A stretch of 64,000 bases of DNA from Ischnura elegans (Eukaryota > Arthropoda > Insecta > Odonata > Coenagrionidae). Below the pieces are notes generated by a model. The model searched no databases. It saw nothing but the letters and a program-made list of their open reading frames with translations, and had not been told where the DNA came from. The stretch spans positions 129,716,972 through 129,780,971 of the forward strand of contig NC_060248.1 in assembly GCF_921293095.1 (NCBI RefSeq), given 5' to 3'. Position numbers and translations under genes: made by a program. Positions 11,748-23,607 of the stretch are shown one piece after another (the first letter of the stretch is position 1; each line of letters opens with the position of its first letter).

Positions 11748-12079
11748 AGAGATTCGGAACTCTTTCGACACATATGGGGCGTTGCGTTTACTGAAGCTAC
11801 TGTTTAAAATTTCGGATCCAGATCCGACGTCTTCCGCGACTTTGGATCCGATGTATCCGATGAAGGGCAATATCCGCGGATATTTGGATCCGAGGTATCC
11901 GATCCGACCATCCCTAATGTATTTTATTTTGTGGAACAGGAAAGTCTTTTTTCTTAAACTTTGTGCAACGTGTATTGTAACATATTGACAACCTTAAAAT
12001 CACAAAGTGCCTATCCACCTGTGTGCCTCTGACATTTCCAAGAAAGAATACCACGCAGTGCTTCTACTAAAATTCACCC

Positions 12080-12470
12080 GGTGAGCCATGTCCTTCGGGG
12101 AATTCATTATCCCATGCCCGCACCATCAACAGCCGGACTACCACAGACTATTGTGACTTCTTGGATAACTCAATTTACCCCCGCGAATCCTCTCTTTCTT
12201 ACTTCTCCAACACCGCTGCCTTCCTCACCCCTCGTCTCCTCACCCGAACTTCCCTTCCCTTCGTTTGTCAGATCCACACGGGAAAAACCCTCGTCCCAAA
12301 CCAAGGCTGCCCCTCCTCCCCCTCCATTCCCTGATTAACCCCCACCCCCTTCCGATAGATGTCCTTACTGTCGTATTCAATATGTATGCATAAATACGAG
12401 ATGCATGTAAGATCAGTCGCCTGAAGATGTAACTACGTTACGAAACGCGGGTCGTGCCTATATTAATATA
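12080..12470 (+). mobile_element. Penelope-like 3' UTR remnant
   Basis: A C-rich segment is followed by cgcctgaagatgtaactacg then ttacgaaacgcgggtcg, a motif typical of the 3' tails of Penelope-like elements. The composition matches 7860-8100. It may be the other half of the element broken at 8162 or a separate copy. Confidence 0.5.
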
Positions 12471-13680
12471 ATAGTGAACTTGACAAAGTTTTACTCCTTA
12501 ATTGCCAATATGGAGAGGATTCACGAAGTCAAGCCTGAAGTTATCAGCTATGGATTTTATTTCTTTTCGCTCGATCACTTTCTCAATGTTTCGGACAAAA
12601 TACACATTCGAAAGCCCAAAATATCCAGATTAAAGATTCAGAGTTCATCCCATGTTTTCACTCAAATCTTCCGAGCCTCGAGGAATATGCCCTTCGAATG
12701 GATGAGGAAGACGAGGCCGTGATGCATCGCATGCGCACGCTAACGGTTAGAGGAACCGAAAAAAAAGGGGTGAAAAATTTCCTCCACGGTCAACTGCCGG
12801 AATGGGTATGGAAGGCAGGAGTTTAAAATTCCAACCAATACCTAAGCGCTTAGGAATTCTATAGTAATGGGAAATCCTCCAGACCTCACACGACTTTCTG
12901 CTAAGTTTCTGTGATAAGAAAAATGTGCAAATTGTGTGCGCAAAACCCAATCATTCATCATTAAGTTTTGATCCGTAGGATGACATTTTTACCCACTAGG
13001 CCACATGAACGATTGGCAGTTTCAATTCCAGATCACGGCAATGTTCACAGATATCGCGACGAGGGTAAATTCATTCCAGGGACCCTATCCACTAAGGCAA
13101 TCTCTCGGATAGTTCGTGGTTGGCTCTCGGAAAGACGTCATTATATCGGAATGAGCTATCAACTAAATCTATTCGAACTTTCCGTCACGGAAACCCATCC
13201 GAGAGCGGCCGATGAGAAGAAAGGAGGGTGTCGGAAAATGACTTTATGTTTCTCGGAATCGGAAAGTGATGTCCCAGCTGTTAACTTATGGAATATTTTT
13301 GCAGGGAAAGTGGTTATGCAGATTCTTGTAAGATGTGATAAGTAAATGTGCACAGCTGGCACGGTATGTGCACTGAAAGTAATGGGAATTGAATGGTTAT
13401 GGACGGAGTTAAGAAGTACAATATGTTTGAGATGAAACCAGTTGAAAAAATGTTGTGTTAAGCCAAGTGAATGAATGCTGATATTAATAAATATTGTTGT
13501 TTTATTTCGCAGAAAATTATATTTAACAACTCTCTCATCCCGGTCAGGGCGAATGATTTTTTTTCTGTGGAATAATATCCTCAGCAGTCTAGTCTCGTTC
13601 GTTATAGCCCACAAATTTCGCGAGAGGGAGTAAAAATGGCAGAACCGTTTTCACGACAATAGTCACCGGAACAAAAGTAT
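12471..13680. other. No supported gene
   Basis: Frames on both strands (for example 13159-13614 minus and 12968-13345 plus) overlap each other and show no known motif, so neither is preferred. Confidence 0.4.
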
Positions 13681-13689
13681 CCATGGACC

Positions 13690-14610
13690 ACAAAACAAAA
13701 AATGCTGAAATTAGTAATTACCGACCTGCAGTTACTCTCTCCTGTGTGCCTAAAAAATGGAGAAAATTCTGGTTTCTCGAATTATTCCTCATTTTAAACA
13801 CATTATAATCCCACAGCAGCGTGGATTTATTCGTGGTCGATCTACCTAAACTAATCTATTGGTGCTGCAAGATTTTATAGTTAGTGGTTTGGAGTCTAAC
13901 TGTCAAACTGATGTGATATACACTGACTTTAGTAAGGCTTTTGATCGTGTGAACCACAAGATACTAATATCCAAATTCCATTCCTTAGGTATTCATGGTA
14001 AGCTCTTAAGCTGGTTTGAGAGCTACCAAAATTCAAGATCTCTGATTGCTCGTGTTAATCAAGATTTCTCTGAACCGATTCCCTGTCTATCTGGTGTACC
14101 TCAGGGCAGTCATCTTGGACCTTTACTATTTTCTCTTTTTATAAATGATGTTTGTAATATATTCGATGATGTCGACTTCTTGCTCTTTGCCGATAACTTA
14201 CAGATTTATAAGCATATTGCTTCTCTGCAGGATTCTCATGTGTTACAGAAAAACATCGACCAACTAGTGCAATGGGCTGATACTAATGATTTATCATTCA
14301 ATGTACCATAATTAAGTGTAATGACTTTTTTATCACTCTTGAACGCCCTACTTTCGTGATTATACAATTAATTCCACTGTATTAGGTAGACCAACTGCAG
14401 TTTGTGATTTAGGTGTTTGGTTTGAGAGCCAGCTCTCATTTAAGGTGCATCCAGACCGAACTGTCTGTGATGCCTTAAAGAATCTCGGATTCATAAAGAG
14501 AGTCTGTCAAAAATTTAACAATATTCATGCTTTAAGGGCTATTTATATAGCTCTCATACGCTCGAAACTAGAATACTCTGTTGTTAACTGGCCACCTTAT
14601 CTATATAACA
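13690..14610 (+). mobile_element. LINE-A reverse transcriptase, 5' part of a split copy
   Basis: Non-LTR reverse transcriptase of the jockey/I type. Seen in order: NYRPAVTLSCVPKKMEK, QQRGFIRGRST, TDFSKAFDRVNHK (motif A), SGVPQGSHLGPLLF (motif B), and LLFADN in motif C, where the second catalytic Asp of FADD is changed to Asn. A stop near 14311 and frame changes follow. ALIRSKLEYSVVNW near 14550-14595 is the post-RT region. The endonuclease domain is absent, so the copy is 5' truncated. The reading continues at 16217 after an insertion. Confidence 0.85.
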
Positions 14611-16210
14611 TGAAGCCCCTTAACGACCACTCATTCATTCATTCACGTATACAAATGTTTGGGGTGAACGAGACGAGATACGGCAAAAAGTCTAATGAAG
14701 ACCCCCTCTAAAATTGTCTGAAACCCCAGGAAAAATTATGAAAACACTAAATTTACAATTATTTATCCGTCTATTCAATTAAAAGTGAGTATAGGGATTA
14801 GTTTAAAAAATGGCCACCAAATTCCAATGGCGGCGCGGCAGTCATACAAGCAAACAATCATAGCAACATAAACAAGAGGAGCTAAACTGGGAAAGAAGAT
14901 AAAGGAAATGAAACGAAAAACTGATAAATATAAGGTAGGAAATTAAGAAAGTAATAATTGAAGTGTCTATTTCTTTGCGTCTTCTTTCCGCAAGAACAAA
15001 CATCTGTTTAAATCAAAGCGCATTCAAATCAAAAGCGGAGAAATGTAAGGTAAGAAATTAGTTGTTGTTTTTGGTATATTACATCGAGAGTGTGGTGGTT
15101 AATAATTTCAAAGTTAACAAGTGCTCTAAATGCCATATTAGAAATATGATTCGTGCTGTTGACTATAGTTCGTATCTTGTTGGCGATACACGATTGTAGT
15201 AGAAAGACTTTTAAACAAGTCTTACATAATATAGGTTGGTAAAAATGATTTTATTATCGTGTTTTGTGATGGTGATAACTTTTTATTTTTGTTTACGTTC
15301 TTTTTTCCGTTAATTTCCTTTTTAATGTACAATGTTATCCGTGAGCTGCAGGTGTGAATAGGCAGTGAATAATACAATATGGAAGATAAGTGCAAATAAA
15401 GGTATTTCTTATTCAATTATTTGTCTTGCGAAAATCACGTTTCCTTGAGTGACTAAGTTATTCAACTGTGAAAATTATCGAAATCTTGACATTCACAATG
15501 TCTTGTACACCAAAGGCTGAGATCCGTTACTCACCAGATTTATTGCGCATTGCGTTGGATATTAAAGCTGAGATATTTGTGTATCCCGATTCATTAAAAC
15601 TTTAAATAGAGGTATTTCTGAAGTGAAATCATTCGCGATCACGATAAATAATATTTCGATAAAATTCGTCATACTAGCCCATATTCATGCTAAGGCGCAT
15701 TTGTTTCTAGATATTTATATTCAGTCCCAACGTAATTCGCTAACGAAGGGGAACAGCTGTTACATGTTATTCGTGTATCAAAAATTTGGTTGAGTTTTGT
15801 GGAAAATAATTAATAAACGTGTTTTTCATTGTAATTCGTTAAGTGGTTATGTTATGATATTACGTATGCATTGGGTGTTACATTGGAACGTGGTCTCAAC
15901 GTTTTTTGTTTTTGAATTGAATAAGTTAGAGAAACTCGTAGAAATTTATTTTACTTTTTTAGCCCCTCAGAAAAACGTTTCTCTTTATAAATATTTATAT
16001 TCATATTGTAGCCTACGTACCATGCGCTCGTTTTACGTGAAAGTGGAAATATTGCTTATACCTAAGCTAGCCAGCTTAAAAGTGAACGATCCTTAAGTAA
16101 CAAGTAGCAAACAAAAAGTGTAAGACCTCCCACAGTGAGCGTAACAGGCCGCAGGCCTTTTTCGGGGGGGCCTAGGGGGGGCAGAGCCCCCCCAGCGAGC
16201 TAAGCGAGTA
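14611..16210. mobile_element. 1.6 kb insertion splitting LINE-A
   Basis: LINE-A coding sequence breaks at 14610 and resumes at 16217 (LYN then DPFQLERVQ). The flanks ctatataaca (14601-14610) and ctataataca (16211-16220) match at 8 of 10 positions, as expected for an old 9-10 bp target duplication. The right end has a G-run/C-run hairpin (ggggggcagagcccccc) and then cagcgagctaagcgagta. No inverted ends or transposase were seen. Duplication length alone would fit a Mutator-like non-autonomous element. Confidence 0.55.
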
Positions 16211-16880
16211 CTATAATACAGACCCATTCCAGCTTGAACGAGTCCAACATAAATTTCTCAAATTTATTAATTACAAATTAGGAATATTGCAGTCCGATTA
16301 CAATGCCTCATATCTACTATCCCTTTTAAATCTGACTAACAGACGTTCTTCCATCGATGCCCTATTCCTCTACAAAATTATTAATTCTTATATCGATTTT
16401 TCCCCTCTTCTTTCTTTAGTAAATTTTAATGCACCCCGCCATAGTTCTAGAAATCCACACCCATTTGTTGTTAATTACCACAGAACTCATTATCCCTTTA
16501 ACTATTCACTATCCAGAATGATGAGGAATTTTAATAATCTCGGGCCAAGTATTGATTTCTCCATGTCTCTCTCTAGATTTCAAAGTCACTTGTGGCAAAG
16601 ATGAAATCGATTTTTAAATTCTACTAGGAGAAGATATTCATACCTTAAAAATTATATTATTGTAACTACCTACATATTTGATCCATTTGTGTGCAATTTG
16701 GTTTTGTTTTTTTATAAATTTCATTATTATTATGGGTTTATTGTATGTGTTTTCATTATTTTCTATAATCTGTGAAATTATTTGTATGACTATCGTTAAT
16801 GGGTTTTCTCGTGAATAAATGAAATGAAACTAAAAAAATGAATAACTAAAAAAATAAATAACAAAACAAATAAATAAAGA
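16211..16880 (+). mobile_element. LINE-A C-terminus and 3' UTR
   Basis: The frame at 16287-16604 encodes the end of ORF2 (ASYLLSLLNLTNRRSSIDAL, later NHPHPF-like and SRFQSHLWQR). It is followed by about 270 bp of 3' UTR ending in an A-rich tail with taaatgaaatgaaac and (aaataa)n. This completes the copy begun at 13690. Confidence 0.8.
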
Positions 16881-16926
16881 GCACTCATTTACGATAAGTA
16901 TGGGAGTGAATGCCAGTACAAATCCC

Positions 16927-17340
16927 AACAAAAAGCAAAATTCATCGATCATTTACTCAGGCTACATCTCTTCATGCAGAATGTTACAGAAGAAAAAACT
17001 AGTGGAAAATACCAATGACGACTGCGAATTCATTCGCAAAAGTGTTGGCGATATCAATAGCATGCACTTCTAATAATAGAATGTAAAAGGTAGAAATATC
17101 TGAAAATGAAGTTATGCTTGAAGTCATGGCTGCAGCAACAAGGTCAACCTTTAAAATAACAAAAAATACTAAGCAGTCTTAGGAACCAGCAAAGCTTCGC
17201 GAAAGACTAAAATTCAAGTCAATGGCTTTGAAGGTCAACGTCTCTCTATCACAGGGGTGTAAGAAAGAAGTTAGAATCATTTGATCGTATTTTTATCCTT
17301 ATTTTGATGAACATTATGTTTTCTTTTCCTATTACGCTGG
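16927..17340 (+). repeat. Direct repeat flanking LINE-B, copy 1
   Basis: Matches 17950-18350 in the same orientation (gcaaaattcatc, acatctcttcatgcag, gctgcagcaacaaggtcaac, ggcaaagctt-type and gaaggtcaacg blocks, in order). The LINE-B fragment lies exactly between the copies, about 1.0 kb apart. Confidence 0.75.
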
Positions 17341-17935
17341 AAATCAATGGGGGCAAGTGGTGGGGAACATAAGGAATATTAGCTGCACAGGCCTGAAGAA
17401 GTTAGTATTCGTCAAGCGTATTGTGGGAAATTTTTCGGATGGGAAAGTAAAAGAAAGGTACTATTTCGCTCTCGTCCGACCGCACCTTGAATATCTAGGG
17501 GGCGTATAGGATCCGCTGTAGAAGGAATTAATCCACGAAATGAATAAAATACAAAGGATAGCAGCGCGATTCGTCAAAAATAGCAACAGGCGTACAGACA
17601 GCGTTATGCAGATGTTAAGCAAATTAGGCTGGGAGCCGCTGGACACTCGGAGGCTGCGCGCTAGGCTTAGATTGTTGGAGCAATTGAGAATGGATATATT
17701 TAAGAGAGATTCGGATAACATAATATTAGCGCAAACTATATCACCATGTCCCACAGAACCGACAAACTGAAAAAGATATTTTACTGAACGTATAGACACG
17801 TGAATTCGCTTTCCTCCCGAACAGTTTAGGACTTAAATAAATGCAATCGTAATTTTTTTCGAGCATTCACTTTTCATATAAAAATGCTGGTGTCCTAACA
17901 CTCCCTGCCACACGCCTTTTCTGCATAACAACAGA
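17341..17935 (+). mobile_element. LINE-B 3' fragment
   Basis: The reading includes FVKRIVGNFSDGKVKERYYF, LVRPHLEYLGG (then a stop), NKIQRIAARFVKNSNRRTDS and LGWEPLDTRRLRARLRLLEQ, the C-terminal region of the LINE-B ORF2. The 3' UTR signature (ctggtgtcctaacactccct, cacacgcctttt) ends near 17925. The RT core is lost by 5' truncation and one stop is present. Confidence 0.8.
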
Positions 17936-17949
17936 AAGAATAATAGTTA

Positions 17950-18350
17950 AAAAGAAAGCAAAATTCATCTGTGACTTACTCCGGCCACATCTCTTCATGC
18001 AGAGTACTACAGAAGAAAAATAATTGAGAATTCCATGCGTAAAAGTGTTTGCGATAGAAATGAAATTCACAGCCAACGATAACATAGGAAAAAAGTAAGA
18101 AAAAAATGCAGTTAAGCTTGGAGTCATGTCTGCAGCAACAAGGTCAACCTTCAAAAGAAGAAGGACCAAAACCAACCAGTCTTTGGAACCGGCAAAGCTT
18201 TGCAAAATACTAAAATTCAAGTGAGTAACTTCGAAGGTCAACGACTCTCTTTCGTAAAGGAGAAAGCAGACAATTTATCTTCATCCGATCGTACTCTCAA
18301 CCATATATTTTGCTGGGCATTGTGTTGCCTTTTTCATTACGGAGACTATT
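17950..18350 (+). repeat. Direct repeat flanking LINE-B, copy 2
   Basis: Partner of 16927-17340. It is far longer than a LINE target-site duplication and clearly diverged, so the duplication is old and separate from, or mechanistically linked to, the LINE insertion. Confidence 0.75.
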
Positions 18351-20568
18351 ACTTCAATTCTGGTGTCTCATAGGGTAAATGAAAACAGCTGAATAGGTTG
18401 ATTCGGAGTTAACCTTGAATATATATGGCAAGGATCTGCTAATGACAAATAATTCTTAACTGACATTATGACTCAATGCTTTCAGAAGAAGTGAAAGGTT
18501 AAGTTATAAGCCTTTGCCACGCTTTTAAACATACAGTAGAGAGACCAACGCAAGAACATATCAGAAGGTATTTACGTTTCGAAGAAGGGAGTTCATTGAA
18601 GACCATTGAGTAGGTTTTCAATATATGCCCACCAGACAAGACTATTATCCAGGCGCGCCGACTTACAAAAAATATTGGGGGGGCCCAAACCGGGGATCTG
18701 GCCCTGGGAAATTTTATAAGTAGTGAGTTTTAAGTTTTTTAAGCATTTTAGAAGAGTCATAGCCTGAGAAAAATAACAGCAGCGAAATAAATACAGTCGA
18801 CCATTTTCAAAGTGCAAATATATCCGGAAGGTCACTTGGCAAGCCGATTCCTAAATCGCTAATATCCATGACGAATACTCAAGTGTAGGTAAATTGTTAG
18901 AGGCTACTAATTTTAAGTGGTAAAATGATATATTTTGAAACAAGTAAACTAGGTATATAGGTGACGGGAATATTTAAGAAATCTATCACCACCATCTTGA
19001 GATATGCATAAAAAACCTAAAGGCACAAAGTTCTATCGATCTTATCTGGTATTTTCCCTGTAATTGTTTCTAATAATTCCATTCATGCCAAACAGGCCAA
19101 AGAAACATGAAATCGTCTTTTCGTAGACGACAGCATATAATCCAGTACATGTGAAAAACAATTGCCTCTAGTTCAAGTTATATATAGCATATCGATGGCA
19201 CTTTTTGGCATATAAAATAATGAAATATTGTGTGATATTAAAAAACATGAAATCTACTTACCATTTCTCCCTTCAGGAGCTCTCTCCGATGTAAAATAAT
19301 TCACAGAATTTTCACTCGTATAACTGACACAGCACTATTATCACACGCAATCGATTTACTGGAAATAACAAGAAACGGAGACATATTAACTCACTGCTGT
19401 CATCATGTGAAAACCAAGAGCACAAAATCTGAAAAATTAACAGTTATCGAAGCAACGTCCGGCTATAGCAAAGACGGAAAATTTTAAATAGGTAGTAAAT
19501 GAAATTAGTGAAAAATGATAGTGAACTCACTTAATATTCAATTTCCTTATCGATTGCCTATGTCTTTCAATTCAACGGCCAGGAAGAAAAATTTGAGAAG
19601 AAAACTAAGAAGACTTTATTGGTTGCATCCAGAAGAAATATCCGAATAACTGTGATGAATTTATGCGATCACAACCAATTGCCGATAAAACATAGGAGAG
19701 AATTGTACTTTAAATATTAACACGAAATATTAAGGGACGAGTCCAGTAGGATCTCCACATAACCTCTCGTGACTGAAAACATCTGGGTGTGACAGTCGGC
19801 GGTCAAATGGGGCAGTCATGCAAAAATTCCATCGCCTAGGTGACAAGCCCCATAAAACTCGGAATATACTTGCGGCGAGAGCAAAGAACACGAGAATTCT
19901 CGATAACAATCGCTTTCAACCAACGATGGGGAACAAATTCATATGTGTAAACTGTTCTCAAAACCTAAAAGATATCACCGCAGTAGTAAGTATGAATAAC
20001 TTGGGGAAAAGCACTTCGAAAACAATTCACATAGTATCGCAATCCTGTCTCACTAATCAGAATCCGCCTTAGTGATAATAACGTCGCTGTGTGATCAATA
20101 CATCGCTGCAACGGACAATTTACCAACATCTGATATGTGAGACTTGATGAAAACATTACTGAAACTAGATCACCAGACATCGAACGCAATTGATGAATAA
20201 TTTAGGCGCATCCCGTTTCACGACATCAATCGAACCCGTGAAAGCGAAAGAGCTGTGATGAATAATGGACGGGTGGGAAATATAAAACAAAATATCCAAG
20301 CTATGGTCGTATATTTCGCAAATGCAATAAAATCATACAATCATCGGCGAAGATATCACAATTACGCCACCTTCAAACCTTGAGGTTCTTTGTAAAAGGT
20401 AAAAAAATTCATAGGCGGGATAAATCTCAATAAAGCAGAGAAACTCACGAAATATTATCAGCACTAACCACAACAAATTCACTGATATCTTAAACAATGA
20501 AATGATATAGCAATGGCATATGTATGACACGGGGAATTTAAAAAACTGTAAATGGCTTGCTTACTTAC
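18351..20568. other. No supported gene; possible intron
   Basis: Contains a MITE-like end at about 18651-18710 (CAGGCGCGCCGACTTAC then a G-run) and a donor-like site on the minus strand near 19261 (GAGAAATG then gtaagtag) without a clear acceptor. If the minus-strand donor at 20569 is used, this is intron. Confidence 0.35.
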
Positions 20569-21335
20569 GTCTTAACTCCACGACGGTTGGCAGGAAACTG
20601 AGAAGGACCGGAGCTCCGCGATAGCGATTCGTCACGTGAGTGAAGGACGTTTATGACGTCACGAAAAATTTAGTGTTACTGTTATTTAAAAAAAGAAATA
20701 AAAATAGATTATCATTGTTCAGGTAATAAGTAATATTTAATTTAAATTAATTTTTAAATATTATATTGTTTTTAAATTCGTTTAAAATAATTTTAAAAAC
20801 TATAACCCCACTTTTTGATCAACGCTTTCGAACACCGATTGTCTTTTGTTTTCCTGTCGTCACCTCTGCTTTCCTTGTGTTGCTCAACGAGTTAGGTAGT
20901 CTCGGTGCGTGGGCCCTTTTGACTTTCCGACGATTTTAAACCCTCTATTCAACTAGGCGTCTCTTCTTTCCATTTCAAATCCTCCCCACATCCTGACTTT
21001 CCTCCCCCGACCACCACTCAACGGTCTTGTTAACCGTCATCGCACCATGACTCTTCTCTTCTCTTCTTTGTCATTTCAAACTGTTTGCACACTGACAGCG
21101 TGACATAGAGTGTACATCAGCGGACCACCGACCCTAATTTCAACGACATCTGTATAACGCCCCAATGTATACATGGGTGCAGCGAGGTGACTGTTTTTTG
21201 GTGCACACACAGTTTGCTGGAGAAGTTCAAAAACAGTGAAATATTGTGCGTATGTGATGTCAGAGATAGAAGAAAACCTGGCGCAGACAGCGGCTTGCTG
21301 AGACGACATTAACGTGATTGGAAGTGTTTGCATAC
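20569..21335. promoter_or_regulatory. Candidate divergent promoter B with donors on both strands
   Basis: The minus strand has GTTAAGAC then gtaagtaag (last exon base 20569). The plus strand has TTGCATAC then gtgagtaaa (last exon base 21335). TCACGTGA lies at 20632-20639 and a full CRE, TGACGTCA, at 20654-20661. An AT-rich core (20690-20810) and a C/T-rich right side (20950-21070) follow. This is the same order as in the 3031-3812 region. Promoter function is inferred, not shown. Confidence 0.45.
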
Positions 21336-22476
21336 GTGAGTAAAATATTATGAATGTGTATTATTATTGTCATCGTATAATGTGCACTGCATTGCTTGAT
21401 TCGTCGTTGTTTGGCAAATTTCAATCAAGATACATCAATAAGGTCAATTGTTGCGTTTAATGATTCAATGTCCTCCACTTTTAGACTTGAAAACGCACCA
21501 CAAATCTGGCCGCCCTGCGTTTTAACCCGAATGCGGGAAAATTGGTTTTCCTTCCAACGATATGTTCTTCTGTCTAAGGCCTATTTAAACGGTACGTTAA
21601 CACGCACGAGGTAATGTGTGAATATATGACCGATTTTGGTGGGCATGAACGGAACATGTACTAATGCATGAACCAAATTAGAGAAGGTTCTACTTTCTGT
21701 ACGTGCATTCGCTTACGTTGGGTGGTTACACGGTGTATTTTCGTGTTCATTCTCACGTTCATACATTTACACATTTCGTACGTATTAATGTATTGTGTAA
21801 CCAGGCCGTAAGTGTCGGTCTCTGGCGTGCATTTTTTTCATATGGATCCATTCTTACCGGTTTCCTGGGAAATGATCTTAAGATGCCTCAATTGGATCCG
21901 CTTTACTGCTAATTTAGAATTGGAGTACGGAGTAAGCTGTTGAACTGTGAGTGGTATCCTTTCCATATTTACGCCTACGCAAATGAACCTTCCGTTTGAG
22001 GCAGCGATTGAGTTAGCGATGACATTTTAATTATATTTTCGTAAACTACCTCAAATGTACTGCTACCCACCACCGAGAGTGTGCAATGGCGCCCTATGCG
22101 CTGCCATGTCAATGTTCATCCCTCATTAATATTCCATAAACTTGTCGGGTTGCACTGGATGGATTATCGACATTGTTTTTGACTTTTCATTCCCATAATA
22201 TTTTACAAGTAAAAGTAAATTAATTCAATTTCTCGGAAAACCTCCCTGCCTCTCAGAAATATATTTAATCCACGCAAAGAATGTGGACATCTATTGACAT
22301 TTAAGAGTACCATTTGTTTGTTTAATAATCTAATAGAAACATTCCGTACATGTTATGTAGATAACGATGATAATACTTTAACATTTGTTCAAACAATCGG
22401 ATTTGTGCTATGTCTATCACGTGAAGCTTTTTCAAAAAACCTTTCTAATACTCTATTCTTCGGTGTAATTTTGCAG

Positions 22477-22627
22477 ATACGCTGGACTACGCTTTTTCCT
22501 GAAAATTGATCCTGCTGTTCAACGGGAATGTCACAATAATGAGCTAGAAGCGAGAAGATATTTTGCCGTGGAAACTTGGAACGAGTAGACCAGCGGAGCA
22601 GAATGTCACGGGAATAATAGTGATAAG
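22477..22627 (+). other. Candidate exon, plus strand
   Basis: A pyrimidine-rich acceptor (ggtgtaattttgcag) precedes 151 bases that end at a good donor (GATAAG then gtgagtaa). One frame is open for 36 codons from the second base (YAGLRFFLKIDPAVQREC, then EARRYFAVETWNE) to TAG at 22586. The stop lies 39 bases before the donor. It may follow the plus-strand donor at 21335, but the joined frame has no ATG. It is either the end of a coding sequence or a non-coding exon. No family recognised. Confidence 0.4.
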
Positions 22628-22700
22628 GTGAGTAAAAAAAAATAATTTTCATATGAATTCAAGAGAAATTGCAATGTGTACAGGGGTGCCAACCCCCCCC
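22592..22700 (+). repeat. Direct repeat, copy 1 (partner 23608-23760)
   Basis: Covers the end of the candidate exon, its donor and about 70 intronic bases. The partner shares gcggagcagaa, tcacgggaataat, gtgat-aag, and then caagtgaaactgcaat-like and tacaggg-tgccaac blocks. The two copies bracket a LINE-C end. Confidence 0.65.
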
Positions 22701-22766
22701 CCCCCCCCACCTGGCTCCATGGCTGCTCTACAGCTCACCCTCACTGCCGGCTAAATCCTGCAAAAA

Positions 22767-23140
22767 CAGATCTACATCTGCATAATACCCTGCGAGCCAC
22801 CTCTAAGGTGTTTGGCAGGGGGTGGTCAATCACCAGCATGCAGGATGCAATCGGACTACCACATGCACACCACACGGTCGAAAAAAACTTCACGTATACT
22901 AGCAAATTATACTACCATATGCTGTTAGAAATAATAATATAATTAATAAACATGCCTTAAGTTTTACATAGGTTAGTAGGTTGCACTACGAGTCATCTAA
23001 TCTATTTATGAGTTCTATCGCTGCCATTTTAATCTCTTTTTTATCGTGGATAAAAAGACATTCTTAATCTGTCTGTTCTACAGTCTATCTCTCTTATTTT
23101 ATTTATATGATCTGATATTCAGTAGTATGTTGTCGTTAGT
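22767..23140 (-). mobile_element. LINE-C 3' UTR fragment
   Basis: On the plus strand the end reads ctacatctgcataataccct then gcgagccacctct and tttggcagggggtg, matching 28163-28230 in the LINE-C copy. Similarity continues to the ttctacagtctatctctctt block. The element therefore lies on the minus strand and has lost all coding sequence. A C-run of about 16 lies just before it (22688-22703). Confidence 0.7.
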
Positions 23141-23607
23141 AAGATATGGCTAACTTCGTTACATAAGACACTGCTCTTTATGCGACTAACCACGGATGTA
23201 GGGGGGTTACAGGGGTTGTGACCCCCCTATTTTATCTAAATAATGTTATTTCCATTAGTTTAATAATTTTTGAACCCTTGTAAAGGAGTAATGGCAGTGT
23301 ATGTATATTGAGGGAGTTAACCATATCTTACGAACGCCAACATATTGCGGTAGATTAGATCATAATAATAAAATAAGAGAGATCGACTACATTGATGCAG
23401 AATGCAGTTTTTACACTATCGATGAGAGCGAGCGTTAAGACTTTAAAAAATAATAAAATATAGAAATATATTAGTTAACTTCTAATGCGGCCTACTAACT
23501 TACGTTCTCCTTAAAGCATATTTATGAATGTTCTGAGTAGTCCTAACAGCATGCTATATATCTTCTTAAACTTAAAAGTGGACTTTGAATGGTACGAAAA
23601 TGCCCGC

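Larger units (their letters stand above)
8163..11916 (+). mobile_element. hAT-type DNA transposon, 3754 bp, decayed
   Basis: The left end reads TAGGGATGGACGGATC, and the right end is its reverse complement with one mismatch (TAGGGATGGTCGGATC read inward). The flanking 8-mers are atacattt (8155-8162) and atgtattt (11917-11924), which differ by two transitions and fit an aged 8-bp target duplication, the hAT hallmark. Both ends continue inward with GGATCC/CCGATC-rich subterminal repeats. No transposase could be recognised. The one recognisable coding remnant is at 10251-10910. It interrupts Penelope-type sequence. Confidence 0.7.

Noticed and set aside
12081..12338. Proline/Ser-rich 85-codon plus-strand ORF
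   Set aside because: Translation of the C-rich Penelope 3' UTR-like segment; not a protein signature.
13159..13614. 151-codon minus-strand ORF
   Set aside because: Overlaps another long frame on the plus strand, has no known motif and includes AT-driven hydrophobic runs.
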